Shown here: piece after piece, positions 7,950 to 16,914 of the stretch
Position numbering within the stretch: position 1 is the stretch's first letter
Layout: each line of letters starts with the position of its first letter
NCBI RefSeq assembly: GCF_000829195.1
Contig: NZ_AP013294.1
Location: forward strand, 2,863,001-2,927,000
Direction of reading: 5' to 3'
Length of the DNA: 64,000 nt
Source of the DNA: Bacillus sp. OxB-1
Lineage (GTDB): Bacteria; Bacillota; Bacilli; Bacillales_A; Planococcaceae
Position numbers and translations under genes: made by a program
Notes under the pieces: generated by a model
What the model was told of the DNA's origin: nothing
What the model saw: the letters and a program-made list of their open reading frames with translations, nothing else
The model's database searches: none

Positions 7950-8708
7950 TCATCTCTTATTCATATCGGCAACAACTTTCATTAGCACGCTCGCAAACTG
8001 TTCCCGCGTCAAAGGCTCCTTTGGCCATTTGCCATTCATATATCCTTGCTTTTCCGCCCATTCCCAACCAGTCTTATGCGACGGGCTAGGCGTGTGATTT
8101 AATGTGCTCACTGCTGCTACCTCCTTTTTCTTTTCGAGTGCTGCTATCGTCGCCGGTCCGGCCGATCCGTCTACAACTAACCCTGACGATTTTTGGAAAT
8201 CTTTGACTGCCGCTTCGGTTGCAGGACCAAACTTGCCATCGATAGCGATCTTTTGGCCAGCATTGACGAGCAGCTGTTGCAGGCGCTTTACTTCTGGATC
8301 TATTAAATAATGCAAGGGGTTTCTAACCTTTGAGTAATTGGCATCCCACCGGCCTGCATGGACTTCGAAATGAAGATGAACCCCAGTGGAGTTACCGGTT
8401 GTACCCTTAACTCCAATCTTTTGGCCTTGCCCCACGGTCTGCCCTGGTCTAACGGCTATAGATGCCAAATGAGCATACACTGTTTCCCAGCCATTGGCAT
8501 GAGTGATAATGACATAATTGCCATACCCGCTATTGCTACGGCTCGCAATGCGAACCTTGCCCGCCGCTGCTGCTACAATATTATTGTTGGATGGAGAATT
8601 GCCGTAATCTACACCATAATGTGGACGTATCGTTTTCTTGTTTACCGGATCGAGCCTAGCGGATGAAAAATAGGAGGTAATGCGACCCTCGCACGGACGA
8701 ATGAACAT
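7950..8708 (-). CDS. Endolysin: M23 endopeptidase with peptidoglycan-binding domain
   Basis: The 252 aa lysin starts with an M23 (LytM-type) zinc peptidase: the H-x3-D site is in HYGVDYGN (about residue 30) and the HxH site in HLHFEVH (about residue 111). A PG_binding_1 domain follows (VKRLQQLLVNAGQKIAIDGK, about 140-195), then a C-terminal piece with an SLH-like look (AEKQGYMNG). There is no signal peptide, so export depends on the holins encoded just upstream. It is the last gene of the late operon. Confidence 0.92.
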   Translation of the reverse strand: MFIRPCEGRITSYFSSARLDPVNKKTIRPHYGVDYGNSPSNNNIVAAAAGKVRIASRSNSGYGNYVIITHANGWETVYAHLASIAVRPGQTVGQGQKIGVKGTTGNSTGVHLHFEVHAGRWDANYSKVRNPLHYLIDPEVKRLQQLLVNAGQKIAIDGKFGPATEAAVKDFQKSSGLVVDGSAGPATIAALEKKKEVAAVSTLNHTPSPSHKTGWEWAEKQGYMNGKWPKEPLTREQFASVLMKVVADMNKR

Positions 8709-9064
8709 TACACATCACCGTCCGGATTCACGTACTCCAAAGCCCGTGGATTGTTTTTCAGCATTTCCCGCATTTCTTCGAGTGCGTCGTCTACCAAGTC
8801 CGAAAACATATCAAAGCTGACGACACGAGCAAGCCAGGTGAACCGAGTAATAAATAACTCATATACCGTCCTCAGCTTAATTTTACCCATGCCACTACCA
8901 AATTCTTTTTCTGCTTGTGTTACAGCTAGTAGCAGCCAGGCACGTACTTTCCTTAGCTGCGCTTCAGTGGGTTGTCGAAAAAAATAAAAAATCGCACTGC
9001 CTGCAACTAACAGGAGTACGATCAAGCCGATAATCACGGCGTAGTTATCAATCAATGTATTCAT
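8708..9064 (-). CDS. Phage holin, LLH family
   Basis: The 118 aa protein has one N-terminal membrane helix (YAVIIGLIVLLLVAGSAIFYF), an amphipathic middle and an acidic C-terminus, as in LLH-type holins. It overlaps the endolysin start and forms part of the lysis cassette with the two membrane proteins upstream. Confidence 0.8.
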   Translation of the reverse strand: MNTLIDNYAVIIGLIVLLLVAGSAIFYFFRQPTEAQLRKVRAWLLLAVTQAEKEFGSGMGKIKLRTVYELFITRFTWLARVVSFDMFSDLVDDALEEMREMLKNNPRALEYVNPDGDV

Positions 9065-9383
9065 CTCCGAAGTCCTCCCCCATTTCCAACTTTAAATAAT
9101 CCGGGTTAAGCTGCTGCTTGTTGATATTTTCATTTTTTTCTTTCCAAAGATAAAAAGACGTGGCCGCCGAAATTTCAGCGAATGCTCCTCCGAGGACCGT
9201 CAGGACGATGGAGACATCTCCGTGGTAGCCTTTGACGACCATTAGGTAGGTCAGCCATAGTCCATAAATGGTGATTAGCGACCCACTCACCCACGAAACG
9301 ATTAGTATCTTTTTCGAAAAAGATATGTTTTTTTTGACTTTCGGAGGCAGGCTGCGCCTGTACTCACGATAACCTTTCAACAT
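9048..9383 (-). CDS. Two-helix membrane protein of the lysis cassette
   Basis: The 111 aa protein has two hydrophobic helices (ILIVSWVSGSLITIYGLWLTY and VSIVLTVLGGAFAEISAATS) and a charged tail. It lies between XhlA and the LLH holin. It could be a second holin or a holin regulator. The ATG at 9383 has GAGGTGGG upstream and is preferred over the frame-open GTG at 9392. Confidence 0.65.
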   Translation of the reverse strand: MLKGYREYRRSLPPKVKKNISFSKKILIVSWVSGSLITIYGLWLTYLMVVKGYHGDVSIVLTVLGGAFAEISAATSFYLWKEKNENINKQQLNPDYLKLEMGEDFGDEYID

Positions 9384-9396
9384 GCGACCCACCTCT

Positions 9397-9780
9397 TTAC
9401 GCTAAATAGTTGATAATGAAAGTGATATAGGTGATTGTCAGACCGACCACTGTCAGCACCGTACCGATAAGCCATTTTCGATCGGTGTCGCTTTTTTTGT
9501 CGCGTTCACGAAACTTTTGAAACAGAATGCCTACGTCGTGTTTCGTATCGGCGGACTGGATTTCCACGGTGTTCATTTTGATTTTCAGCGCTTCCACTTC
9601 GTGCTCTGTCTCAGTCGTGGCGATTTTCACTTCAGCGATATCGTTCTGTACTCGGTCAAATTTTTCGCCAAAATGCGTCAAGGTCGTTTTGATTTCCCGG
9701 ATATCCAAGCCTATATCCGTCATGACTTTTGTTAATTCTTTTACTAACTCGTTTGCATTTTCTGGCACAACCGCATTCAC
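9397..9780 (-). CDS. xhlA: XhlA-like haemolysin/lysis protein
   Basis: The 127 aa protein is a long heptad-rich coiled coil (DIGLDIREIKTTLTHFGEKF) with a single C-terminal membrane helix (WLIGTVLTVVGLTITYITFI). This is the XhlA plan known from PBSX, where it acts with holin and endolysin in lysis. The start appears to be GTG at 9780. Confidence 0.85.
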   Translation of the reverse strand: MNAVVPENANELVKELTKVMTDIGLDIREIKTTLTHFGEKFDRVQNDIAEVKIATTETEHEVEALKIKMNTVEIQSADTKHDVGILFQKFRERDKKSDTDRKWLIGTVLTVVGLTITYITFIINYLA

Positions 9781-9798
9781 CTGCCTTTTTTTGGATAT

Positions 9799-9826
9799 AA
9801 AAAAGAACGCCCGGTGTGGACGTTCT
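9799..9826 (-). terminator. Terminator between 9837 gene and xhlA
   Basis: On the minus strand AGAACGTCC pairs with GGGCGTTCT (one U-G pair) around ACACC, followed by six T. It ends the 9837-10310 unit. Confidence 0.85.
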
Positions 9827-9836
9827 CATAGAAATA

Positions 9837-10310
9837 TTATCTACTGTACCTGCTAATGATTTGCAATGATGTTTCTGGTAAATAAGGCCAGACTTCATTT
9901 GCCCCGTCAAAGAATCCATCTTCTTCGGCTTGCGTCCAATATTGCCTAGCTTCTTCATAATAAGAGACGTGTATTCTTCTTATTATTTCTGAGAACTCTT
10001 CAATATCTTTGATTCTTTTAGTTTCAATTAACGACAAGAGACTGACCAGGCCATTATCGCCCGTGAAATCCACCAAGTGCATGTCACTCACTGATTTTCC
10101 TTGAGCAAACATCGATCTCTGATTATACATACACCGTTGATGATCGTGCACAATTCTGAAGCCTGTCTCGGTATGATTATCATAAGTTCCTACTTCGTGA
10201 TACCACTCTAACCACCCTCGATCAATACTTTCAATCAGGTCGCCACAGTGATCACAAATCCATTGATTTTTTGGTACCAGCTGAGTTCGTTCTGTAAAAA
10301 CGTCAGACAT
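9837..10310 (-). CDS. Hypothetical protein with N-terminal zinc-binding segment
   Basis: The 157 aa product (MSDVFTERTQLVPKNQWICD) has a CDHCGD knuckle near residue 20 and H/C residues in HDHQRCMYNQ, which suggests a small metal site. The rest is acidic and helical. It has a strong ribosome site (GGAGGGGGAG) and its own terminator, and sits between fibre and lysis genes. It looks like an inserted accessory gene. I do not recognise its function. Confidence 0.65.
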   Translation of the reverse strand: MSDVFTERTQLVPKNQWICDHCGDLIESIDRGWLEWYHEVGTYDNHTETGFRIVHDHQRCMYNQRSMFAQGKSVSDMHLVDFTGDNGLVSLLSLIETKRIKDIEEFSEIIRRIHVSYYEEARQYWTQAEEDGFFDGANEVWPYLPETSLQIISRYSR

Positions 10311-10361
10311 TATATCTCCCCCTCCACCTTCCAATATTCGACAGAGGGAGAGAGATATCCT

Positions 10362-11009
10362 TTATAAGTGACCATTTTTAGAGTAGAGCTCTTCCGCCTT
10401 CATTCTTGCGGCTATAGCCTCGTCAATCGCACGGAAGTGGCCTAAATATTTTCTTTTTTTATCTCTTTGAATGTAGGCTCGGTATCCGCTGTTAGACTTG
10501 TAAACACCTATATGACCGGTTTTATTATTTTTGTGCATACCTTTATTCTGGTTTTGCGTGAAATAATCCGCCCATCTACAATTTTCTGGTCCATAAGGTT
10601 TTGTGGAATCAATGCGATCGATGGTTAAATTTTCTTTATATCCGTTTTTGAGCGACCATTCAAGAAAGGCTTGGAAATTGTTACGCCAAACATCTTCCAC
10701 TTTTACACCAGAACCACCATATCTGGAATAGTTATCAGCGCTAGGGTCGTAACAACGCCTTATCATTCCACCCCACAAATTATAGATACGTGGATATCTC
10801 ATCGTCAATCCACCCTGTGATTTTTCCATGCAACCGCAACTTTTTGTACTTCTTCTGCTTTTATAACCCAATAAATGCCTTCGAGCAACTACAATCTTTT
10901 CACCGCAAACGCATTCACACAACCACGACTGTCTTTTCTCAGAATTCTCTTTGACGGCCAATGTCTTCAAGTAGCCAAACGTCATACCTTCTTTTATTAC
11001 CGTTGACAT
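10362..11009 (-). CDS. HNH/AP2-type homing endonuclease-like protein
   Basis: The 215 aa protein has an N-terminal zinc region (CECVCGEKI and KSCGC), a central nuclease-like part (IYNLWGGMIRRCYDP, then LTIDRIDSTKPYGPENCRW, the D-R-I-D-N-x-G-Y-PENCRW pattern of phage HNH enzymes) and a C-terminal AP2-like DNA-binding segment (GVYKSNSGYRAYIQRDKKRK). This is typical of free-standing phage homing endonucleases. It has its own promoter at 11037-11045 and is not needed for virion assembly. Confidence 0.88.
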   Translation of the reverse strand: MSTVIKEGMTFGYLKTLAVKENSEKRQSWLCECVCGEKIVVARRHLLGYKSRRSTKSCGCMEKSQGGLTMRYPRIYNLWGGMIRRCYDPSADNYSRYGGSGVKVEDVWRNNFQAFLEWSLKNGYKENLTIDRIDSTKPYGPENCRWADYFTQNQNKGMHKNNKTGHIGVYKSNSGYRAYIQRDKKRKYLGHFRAIDEAIAARMKAEELYSKNGHL

Positions 11010-11036
11010 ATTATAACCCCCATTCCTGATATATCC

Positions 11037-11045
11037 ATTATATCA
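11037..11045 (-). promoter_or_regulatory. Extended -10 promoter of the homing endonuclease gene
   Basis: On the minus strand TGATATAAT, an extended -10 element, lies about 35 bp upstream of the endonuclease start. A hairpin (CGCACT...AGTGCG) sits just before it. This suggests the endonuclease is transcribed independently of the late operon. Confidence 0.6.
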
Positions 11046-11137
11046 AAGAACGGAGGTTTTCGCACTAAAAACAGTGCGCTATAATTTGTCGTATAAGCGT
11101 CCAACTGCGACATTAAGCCATAAAAAATAACGCTAGC

Positions 11138-11278
11138 TTATGCTGCGTTTTCTGCATCTAAAATTGCCCATACAACTTCCTGCAAATTACTTAGTTTTGG
11201 TACTTGCTCACGTGTATACTTTCCTGTTTTTACATTATCTACCCAGATTGCTATTAATCCACTGTTTTCGTTAAACAA
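11138..11278 (-). CDS. XkdX-like small tail protein
   Basis: The 46 aa protein (MFNENSGLIAIWVDNVKTGK) starts at TTG 11278 with AGGGGG eight bases upstream. The pattern W-x6-G-x-Y-T-x-E-Q-V resembles the short XkdX family encoded after tail fibre genes in PBSX-like phages. It directly follows the 11280-11666 gene. Confidence 0.65.
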   Translation of the reverse strand: MFNENSGLIAIWVDNVKTGKYTREQVPKLSNLQEVVWAILDAENAA

Positions 11279-11279
11279 A

Positions 11280-11666
11280 TCACATACCCCCTGCAATTAA
11301 TATTGATAGTTCTGAAATAGCTTGGTTTTGTTGTTCTATTTTTTCATCCTGTGATGCAACGAACATTGTAAGTTCTGATACTGCCGATTGTAGCGTGGCG
11401 TTTTCTTTGCGCAGTAGAGCCACTTCGCTCTCTGGAGTATCTGGAATATCCTCATACTGATAATACAGTTCCTTTGTTTCGGGATTAATATACAGAACGG
11501 CCATCTTCGTTTTGTCGGACGTATCTGGAGTCGGGACGTAATCTACCAACAGCCCTTCTTGCTCCAATTCCGCCTGTGTTTTGCCTAGTCCATGTTTTTC
11601 GTGAAAAGGCATGTTGTGTCTGTAGACAACTTGATTTTCATGATTACTTTTGATAAATATCGGCAT
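11280..11666 (-). CDS. Tail fibre-associated protein
   Basis: The 128 aa protein (MPIFIKSNHENQVVYRHNMP) has a charged N-terminus and a C-terminal coiled coil (LLRKENATLQSAVSELTMFV). Proteins of this shape between fibres and XkdX are common in Bacillus myoviruses. Its role is inferred from position. Confidence 0.6.
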   Translation of the reverse strand: MPIFIKSNHENQVVYRHNMPFHEKHGLGKTQAELEQEGLLVDYVPTPDTSDKTKMAVLYINPETKELYYQYEDIPDTPESEVALLRKENATLQSAVSELTMFVASQDEKIEQQNQAISELSILIAGGM

Positions 11667-11678
11667 GTATAAAGCCTC

Positions 11679-12623
11679 CTATTTTTTTAAATATAAAACT
11701 TTCGACATCTTTAAGAAACGAGTCGTGTAGGCTTGTGCAACATATAAATAATTCTTATCAGCTATTAACGTTGTGGCGAAATTATCGACTGGCTCACTCA
11801 CAGATACAAACTCGAAGTTCTTCTTTTTTAATTTAGCTAACGCTCTGTTAGAGGTCGAATCCGTGCAAACGACATATAGATGCTCATCATCCGTAGTTGT
11901 TTCGTAGTTAGTATTATTAAGTTCGGAAATTAACCTCTGAGAGATTACCTTCAGGTCATTTTTAGACGCTTTGTAGATGGTTCGCGATTGATTTGCATAG
12001 AGATATTCGTCATCCATGGTAAATCTATACCCAATTATGTCGCCTTCGACAACCGAACTTAAATTGGATTTCAAGAATTTAGTAATTGTGTGGTTGGAGT
12101 TTTTTGCATACACATAAGTATCGTCCAAATGTATGTCATAACCCAGGTTTTGAACTAATACACTCCCATTCGCCTTCCGCGTAGCGATGTCATATTTTCT
12201 AAGATAGCCTCCTGAGTTAGTATGGTTATTATCCCAAACGAAGATACTTTCTTCGTCAATAGCTAAAGACGTTATAGCTGCGTTAGTAACTGCACCTGAT
12301 GCCATAGAACCGACCAGTGAAAAATCCGACTTATTATAAATTTGTATGGTTGGCGGATTAGCACTCGTTGTAATCACTACATGATTGCTATTTACCGCCA
12401 AATTCATAGCTGTATTAGTGCCCAACCCAGTGGCTAATGCGGAAAATATAACTGATGAATCATCTTTGGAAAATTTTTTGAAAGCCTTAGAGTTGTCTAT
12501 ACCATATATAAATTCTCCGTCATCCACTATTTGCAGGCCGCTAGAAACAGTGGGAGCATCTATTGTTACTAGTTTTTCCACTTCTTTAAAGTTACTCCCG
12601 ACATTTACTTTCCCTACTGCCAT
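11679..12623 (-). CDS. Putative beta-propeller receptor-binding tail protein
   Basis: The 314 aa protein is built of repeated blades with a recurring D-x-x-(Y/I)-(L/I)-Y pattern (DDGEFIYGID, DEESIFVWDN, DDTYVYAKN, DDEYLYANQ, DDEHLYVVC, DKNYLYVAQ), six or seven in number. This points to a beta-propeller. It overlaps the end of the tail fibre gene, so it may be the distal host-recognition domain. It is a likely determinant of host range. Confidence 0.6.
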   Translation of the reverse strand: MAVGKVNVGSNFKEVEKLVTIDAPTVSSGLQIVDDGEFIYGIDNSKAFKKFSKDDSSVIFSALATGLGTNTAMNLAVNSNHVVITTSANPPTIQIYNKSDFSLVGSMASGAVTNAAITSLAIDEESIFVWDNNHTNSGGYLRKYDIATRKANGSVLVQNLGYDIHLDDTYVYAKNSNHTITKFLKSNLSSVVEGDIIGYRFTMDDEYLYANQSRTIYKASKNDLKVISQRLISELNNTNYETTTDDEHLYVVCTDSTSNRALAKLKKKNFEFVSVSEPVDNFATTLIADKNYLYVAQAYTTRFLKMSKVLYLKK

Positions 12624-13465
12624 TACACAACACCTGACTCTCTAATCAGCTTCAAGTCTGCTGTAATATTAGTTGTTGGCTTTTCATCAGCATATAAACG
12701 TACATATCCAGCGAAACTTTCTGTTGCTGATTTTAAATCGCTTGCGTTTTCTAATGAGGATAAATGAATGTTTACATCCACGACTGTACTCGCATCAATG
12801 TCTGTATTAGCTAGATCATAAATCCAGAAACCGCTAATAGCTCTATCATCTATCCAGTTCGCAGATAAAATTACTATGTCGCTTTTTATCATTATCAAAT
12901 CTTGTACATTTGATTTGAATTGCGTGTAATCCGCCAAATGTGCAGTAAGCGATGTCTGTAAAGTGTCCACTTTTTGAGAGGTATTCCCCATAGCACTTGC
13001 GACTTTGTCATCGACATACTTTCTGCTTGCAATAATAATAGTCGGATCAACCGCGAGATTTACCACGCTTGCATTTGACGTTTCGATTTCAAAATGAAGT
13101 AGAACGTCTTCCGACACACCTTCAGAAAGTTGGGGCTTGTACTGCTCCGGATAAAGAGATAGAGCTATTAGATTGTTTTCTGTATCAAACAGACCAATCT
13201 CCCTTATTGTGAAACCGCCCACAGTACTGGAGATATAGGCACTTACCGAGATGCGATTGGGATTACTTTCGCTGACTGACATATCAGCAATTACTCCACG
13301 CCAAACCTCCTTCTTTAAAGTGGTTTGACTTTGAGACGGCACGTAATAAGCTCCGTTTCCATCCCCCAGGGCAATGTGCAAAAGGTCAACAGTATCTTGG
13401 GTGATTTGAGCATTTGTAATCTTGGCTAGGCCGATGTTCGTAATTATCGTTCCGTACTGTACCAT
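12623..13465 (-). CDS. Tail-collar fibre protein
   Basis: The 280 aa protein has the N-terminal tail-collar fibre domain (YGTIITNIGLAKITNAQITQ, then ALGDGNGAYYVP and IREIGLFD) known from P2-like and Bacillus fibres (DUF3751). The C-terminal part starts with the repeat-like RKYVDDKVAS. The start ATG is preceded by AAAGGAG. It attaches to the baseplate and overlaps the propeller gene. Confidence 0.88.
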   Translation of the reverse strand: MVQYGTIITNIGLAKITNAQITQDTVDLLHIALGDGNGAYYVPSQSQTTLKKEVWRGVIADMSVSESNPNRISVSAYISSTVGGFTIREIGLFDTENNLIALSLYPEQYKPQLSEGVSEDVLLHFEIETSNASVVNLAVDPTIIIASRKYVDDKVASAMGNTSQKVDTLQTSLTAHLADYTQFKSNVQDLIMIKSDIVILSANWIDDRAISGFWIYDLANTDIDASTVVDVNIHLSSLENASDLKSATESFAGYVRLYADEKPTTNITADLKLIRESGVV

Positions 13466-13479
13466 TTTCTAACTCCTTT

Positions 13480-14085
13480 CTATATAGGATTGATCGTTAC
13501 TTCCCGAGTAATTTGTGCATATGCAGCAACATTCAAGTTAACTTGATCTCGGATATCATCAATTTGCATTGGGTGAATCGTGATTTCAGTTCCTACGTTC
13601 ATGTATGCCGGGACATAAACTTTTGTTTTCACACGTCGTGCAATTGACAATTTCATGTTAAGTGGAATTAAACGATCTAGTGTGTAGTCAATTTCTCGAC
13701 TAATTGACTGTTCGGTTGCATCAAATACAAAAAGCGTTTCACACTTTTCTACATCAAGATGCTCTTCAAATCCATCACTCACCAAGGTCCTCAAGATCTC
13801 ATGCACCCTACGTTGAGTGATTGGCATTCTTGAGGATTGCCTTGCGATAAGTCGCCTTCGTCTAAAGTCTAACGTTTCAGTTGATGAATCCGCGCGAATG
13901 TCATATCCTTGCTCGCGAATCCGAATATACCTTTCGCTTGAAGTCTCAATGAATTGCTCATTTTCAACCCGTTTTTTTGCTATCTCAATCATTTCTAGTT
14001 CATTCGATACGCTTTCGGTTAAGGCTTTCGCTTCAATCAATTCATGATAGATAGGAGGGAGATTTCGCATTACACGATTACTCAC
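13480..14085 (-). CDS. xkdU: Baseplate wedge protein XkdU-like (DUF2313)
   Basis: The 201 aa protein (MSNRVMRNLPPIYHELIEAK) matches the YmfQ/XkdU family that caps the baseplate wedge and joins the fibres. It starts at GTG 14085 with GGTGGTGA upstream and overlaps the baseplate J gene by 8 bp. Confidence 0.88.
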   Translation of the reverse strand: MSNRVMRNLPPIYHELIEAKALTESVSNELEMIEIAKKRVENEQFIETSSERYIRIREQGYDIRADSSTETLDFRRRRLIARQSSRMPITQRRVHEILRTLVSDGFEEHLDVEKCETLFVFDATEQSISREIDYTLDRLIPLNMKLSIARRVKTKVYVPAYMNVGTEITIHPMQIDDIRDQVNLNVAAYAQITREVTINPI

Positions 14086-15157
14086 TGAGAGTCACCACCC
14101 CGAGAACCGGAATCTGATCGCGAGTTAAAATTAAATTCGAGTCGATTCCATTAATCGTCGATTCTGTAATATCTGCTATTCCAGAAATATTGATTGCGCT
14201 TGCTTCAATTTGAAGTTTACGAACAACCAAGATGTCATTCTCGCTCCACTTCTTACGTAAAGAAAGAAGATATTCTTCACAGATCGCTTCGACTTCTGGT
14301 TGGAGTTGTCCAGGAGTTGCATTTGATAAAACGAGCTTCATAGCGATATCTACCACGACCTCTTCAACGCCTTTAACCGTTACTCGGTGCCCATATGGCG
14401 CAACTCCTAAGCCTTCGCCGTTATTTGGTATTGGATCTATAATCGTTTGAGTTTCATTGATAAGAGTGGGAGTTGGTACACTGAAATCAGAAGCGATAAT
14501 TGTGATTCCAACAGTTCCTCCACCGCTTGGAGCGCGGTATGATTTCACTCCCCCTATTCCATCGATTTTCAATACCTTTTGATAATAATCATCTCGATTT
14601 CCGCCATACGGAATCTGTTTACGAGTCAGAAAGAACCTGCTCCTAAATACTTCGGTTTCTTCTTCATTTTCACCAGGAATGAGTAGCTCGGTTAATTCGG
14701 CGGTTTGCAGGCCATCAATGTATTCAATTGGAATGAGCGAGCCGAATTGCGTATTGCCGATGATTCCGGATGTTTCGCACTCCATTTCATAAATCCCTGG
14801 TGATATTCGTTGTATAGCAACGTAGTTCAGTTCACCAAGCGAGAATCTTGAACCAATTGGAATATCAATATTGAATTCGCCTTTTAACACTGCATAGGTA
14901 GCTTCATCGGGAACAATGCCATACTCAGCTGCTCGTTTAATTAGATTCGGTCTTGAAGCTGTTTCCGGGAATGTCTCCAGGATAATGCCATCAAGCGCAA
15001 TATAGAATTCTTGAAGTTCCTTGGAGGTCATAGCGCTCATATCATAGACAATGGCACCTTCACGTATGTCTATGGATTCACCTTTTTCACGCTTCCATTC
15101 CTCGACAAATGCAATCATACGATCTGTAATTGTTTCAAAAGTTTGATGTTCAAACAT
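14078..15157 (-). CDS. xkdT: Baseplate J-like protein (XkdT)
   Basis: The 359 aa protein is a baseplate J/gp47 family wedge component. It starts FETITDRMIAFVEEW and contains the family stretch TRKQIPYGGNRDDYYQKVLK. It overlaps neighbours on both sides in the Xkd order. Confidence 0.93.
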   Translation of the reverse strand: MFEHQTFETITDRMIAFVEEWKREKGESIDIREGAIVYDMSAMTSKELQEFYIALDGIILETFPETASRPNLIKRAAEYGIVPDEATYAVLKGEFNIDIPIGSRFSLGELNYVAIQRISPGIYEMECETSGIIGNTQFGSLIPIEYIDGLQTAELTELLIPGENEEETEVFRSRFFLTRKQIPYGGNRDDYYQKVLKIDGIGGVKSYRAPSGGGTVGITIIASDFSVPTPTLINETQTIIDPIPNNGEGLGVAPYGHRVTVKGVEEVVVDIAMKLVLSNATPGQLQPEVEAICEEYLLSLRKKWSENDILVVRKLQIEASAINISGIADITESTINGIDSNLILTRDQIPVLGVVTLSE

Positions 15158-15567
15158 TATGCAACCAGCACCTCCCTGCTAGCTTCAATGTCGCCGTAAA
15201 TTGTATGGGCAGTGAACGACACGGACACTTTGTTTTTTCTGTGACTAAACAAAAAAGCATCAACACTTTCGATGCGATCATCGTGTGTTAATGCTTCCGT
15301 TATAAGTCGTTTCAGTTCCGAATAGACATATGGAATCGGCTGGCCAAACAGTTTCGCGATCTCAGCTCCATAATTCCAACTGTAGATCAAATACTCATAG
15401 CGCTCAGTTGATAAGACTTTATAAATAAACTGTTCGACCGCTTCGCGTTCATCGATATAGCCGATAATACGCTTCTTTTCCAAGTCGATTTTATACGTTC
15501 GAGAAGGACTTTGAGCTTCTTCGAAATTAAGTTCTAACCCATCATTTTCAATTTGTTGAGGTATCAT
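15157..15567 (-). CDS. xkdS: Baseplate protein XkdS-like (DUF2634)
   Basis: The 136 aa protein (SRTYKIDLEKKRIIGYIDER, EQFIYKVLSTERYEYLIYSW) has the DUF2634 pattern, a gp25/lysozyme-like baseplate wedge fold. It lies between XkdR-like and J in the usual order. Confidence 0.92.
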   Translation of the reverse strand: MIPQQIENDGLELNFEEAQSPSRTYKIDLEKKRIIGYIDEREAVEQFIYKVLSTERYEYLIYSWNYGAEIAKLFGQPIPYVYSELKRLITEALTHDDRIESVDAFLFSHRKNKVSVSFTAHTIYGDIEASREVLVA

Positions 15568-15944
15568 TCAACCACCTCTTTATCGATTACAAGATATTGC
15601 TGGCCGCCGTGAGCGCGAATCATTGTTACTTTGTCTCCGTCAACTAAACCATTATGAATCAGGAACTTCTTTCGACCTTTATAATCATGGTTATGAGATT
15701 CAAATTCTGCATAACCACCGCCACCGGAACGATTTTCCGTTAAGTGATCAACTGTCATATCAACCTCATAATCCATTACTGCACGTGTTAATTTAAGTTG
15801 CTCCTGTTCTAGTAGAAGTTTTTGGTCCACACGTATTTTTAATGGGAGTACACTTTCGACGGTACCATAGACAATATCGCAGGGTTTAGAAACCCTTTGA
15901 ACACCCTTAGCGCTTTTATTAAATGATTGGAGAATATCGACCAT
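15564..15944 (-). CDS. xkdR: XkdR-like protein (DUF2577)
   Basis: The protein of about 126 aa carries the central ESHNHDYKGRKKFLIHNGL segment and ends GGQQYLVIDKEVVE, matching DUF2577 baseplate proteins. The start is uncertain: ATG at 15944 or a GTG/TTG a few codons upstream. Confidence 0.88.
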   Translation of the reverse strand: MVDILQSFNKSAKGVQRVSKPCDIVYGTVESVLPLKIRVDQKLLLEQEQLKLTRAVMDYEVDMTVDHLTENRSGGGGYAEFESHNHDYKGRKKFLIHNGLVDGDKVTMIRAHGGQQYLVIDKEVVE

Positions 15945-15945
15945 A

Positions 15946-16914
15946 TCACGCAACAAAATCACCGCCTATCAGTTTCAAATCGACTCTATGATCCGATTCT
16001 TTGAATGTATGCTTGGCCGTTTCAATCATCATGAAGTTAGCTACGGTCAGATCGCCAAGGTACATTTGAACCCCGACAGTAGCACCTCCGCGCATACGTA
16101 TATCCCCGAAAACTTTGTTGATATTCAGTTTGCGTGTTTTTCGATTATAAAGATTTAGTAAAGCATCTGCTTTCGCCTTACCGTTTTCCTTCTCTTCAAC
16201 TTTGTCGGTATATTGAAGAACGCCCCACTCGCTCGCCGAAGCACTATCTTGAGCAATGAATATTTCACGAGTTCCCTTCTCCTTATTTTCACGAGTCAGC
16301 TTTATTTTGTTATACGTATTTTCATCAATGGAAGTAGTGTACTCGAACGTTTCGCCGCTTTCTTCATCTATCAGAATATCGGTCCGAAGCATCTTGGCGT
16401 CCCTAAGATTCAGTGATCCGTAATCATCGTAAAGAACATACATTTTGCCGGTATTTCTTATAGTTTCATCTAAAGCATAATTTATCATTGTGAAGTACTC
16501 TTCATTATCCTCAACGCGTGTAGCGATCACGTACTTTGTATCTGCGATAATTCCAAGCTTTAGGTTAGGTTTAGTGTCATTGGCGATCATCTTGAGCAAT
16601 TGGGCAGCTGTTTTATTTTTGTAGACGTAGGTGTCTTTGTACTTCAAATAACGCAACTGGTCATATGCAGTCACACTGATGATCCGATTGTTGGATCGTT
16701 TTTTCGTGAATACGAAACCGAAGAAAATTTTATGTCCATCATAATCGAATCGGACGGCATCCCCTTCATGAAACCCTAGCACTTCATCCTTCACAACGTT
16801 GAATGTCAGTTTGCCGGGTGTATTTTTACGATGAGTCTCCCAAACGACACCTTCCTCGACGGCGCATTCAAATATGCGACCACGAGATAAAATGTAAAGC
16901 TTTGATTTACTCAA
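15946..16914 (-). CDS. xkdQ: Baseplate hub protein XkdQ-like
   Basis: The 322 aa protein is a gp27/XkdQ-type hub. Recognisable parts are GKLTFNVVKDEVLGFHEGDA and VFTKKRSNNRIISVTAYDQL (residues 34-90), then TAAQLLKMIANDT. The start is TTG at 16914 with AGGTGA upstream. It follows the LysM protein XkdP. Confidence 0.92.
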   Translation of the reverse strand: MSKSKLYILSRGRIFECAVEEGVVWETHRKNTPGKLTFNVVKDEVLGFHEGDAVRFDYDGHKIFFGFVFTKKRSNNRIISVTAYDQLRYLKYKDTYVYKNKTAAQLLKMIANDTKPNLKLGIIADTKYVIATRVEDNEEYFTMINYALDETIRNTGKMYVLYDDYGSLNLRDAKMLRTDILIDEESGETFEYTTSIDENTYNKIKLTRENKEKGTREIFIAQDSASASEWGVLQYTDKVEEKENGKAKADALLNLYNRKTRKLNINKVFGDIRMRGGATVGVQMYLGDLTVANFMMIETAKHTFKESDHRVDLKLIGGDFVA

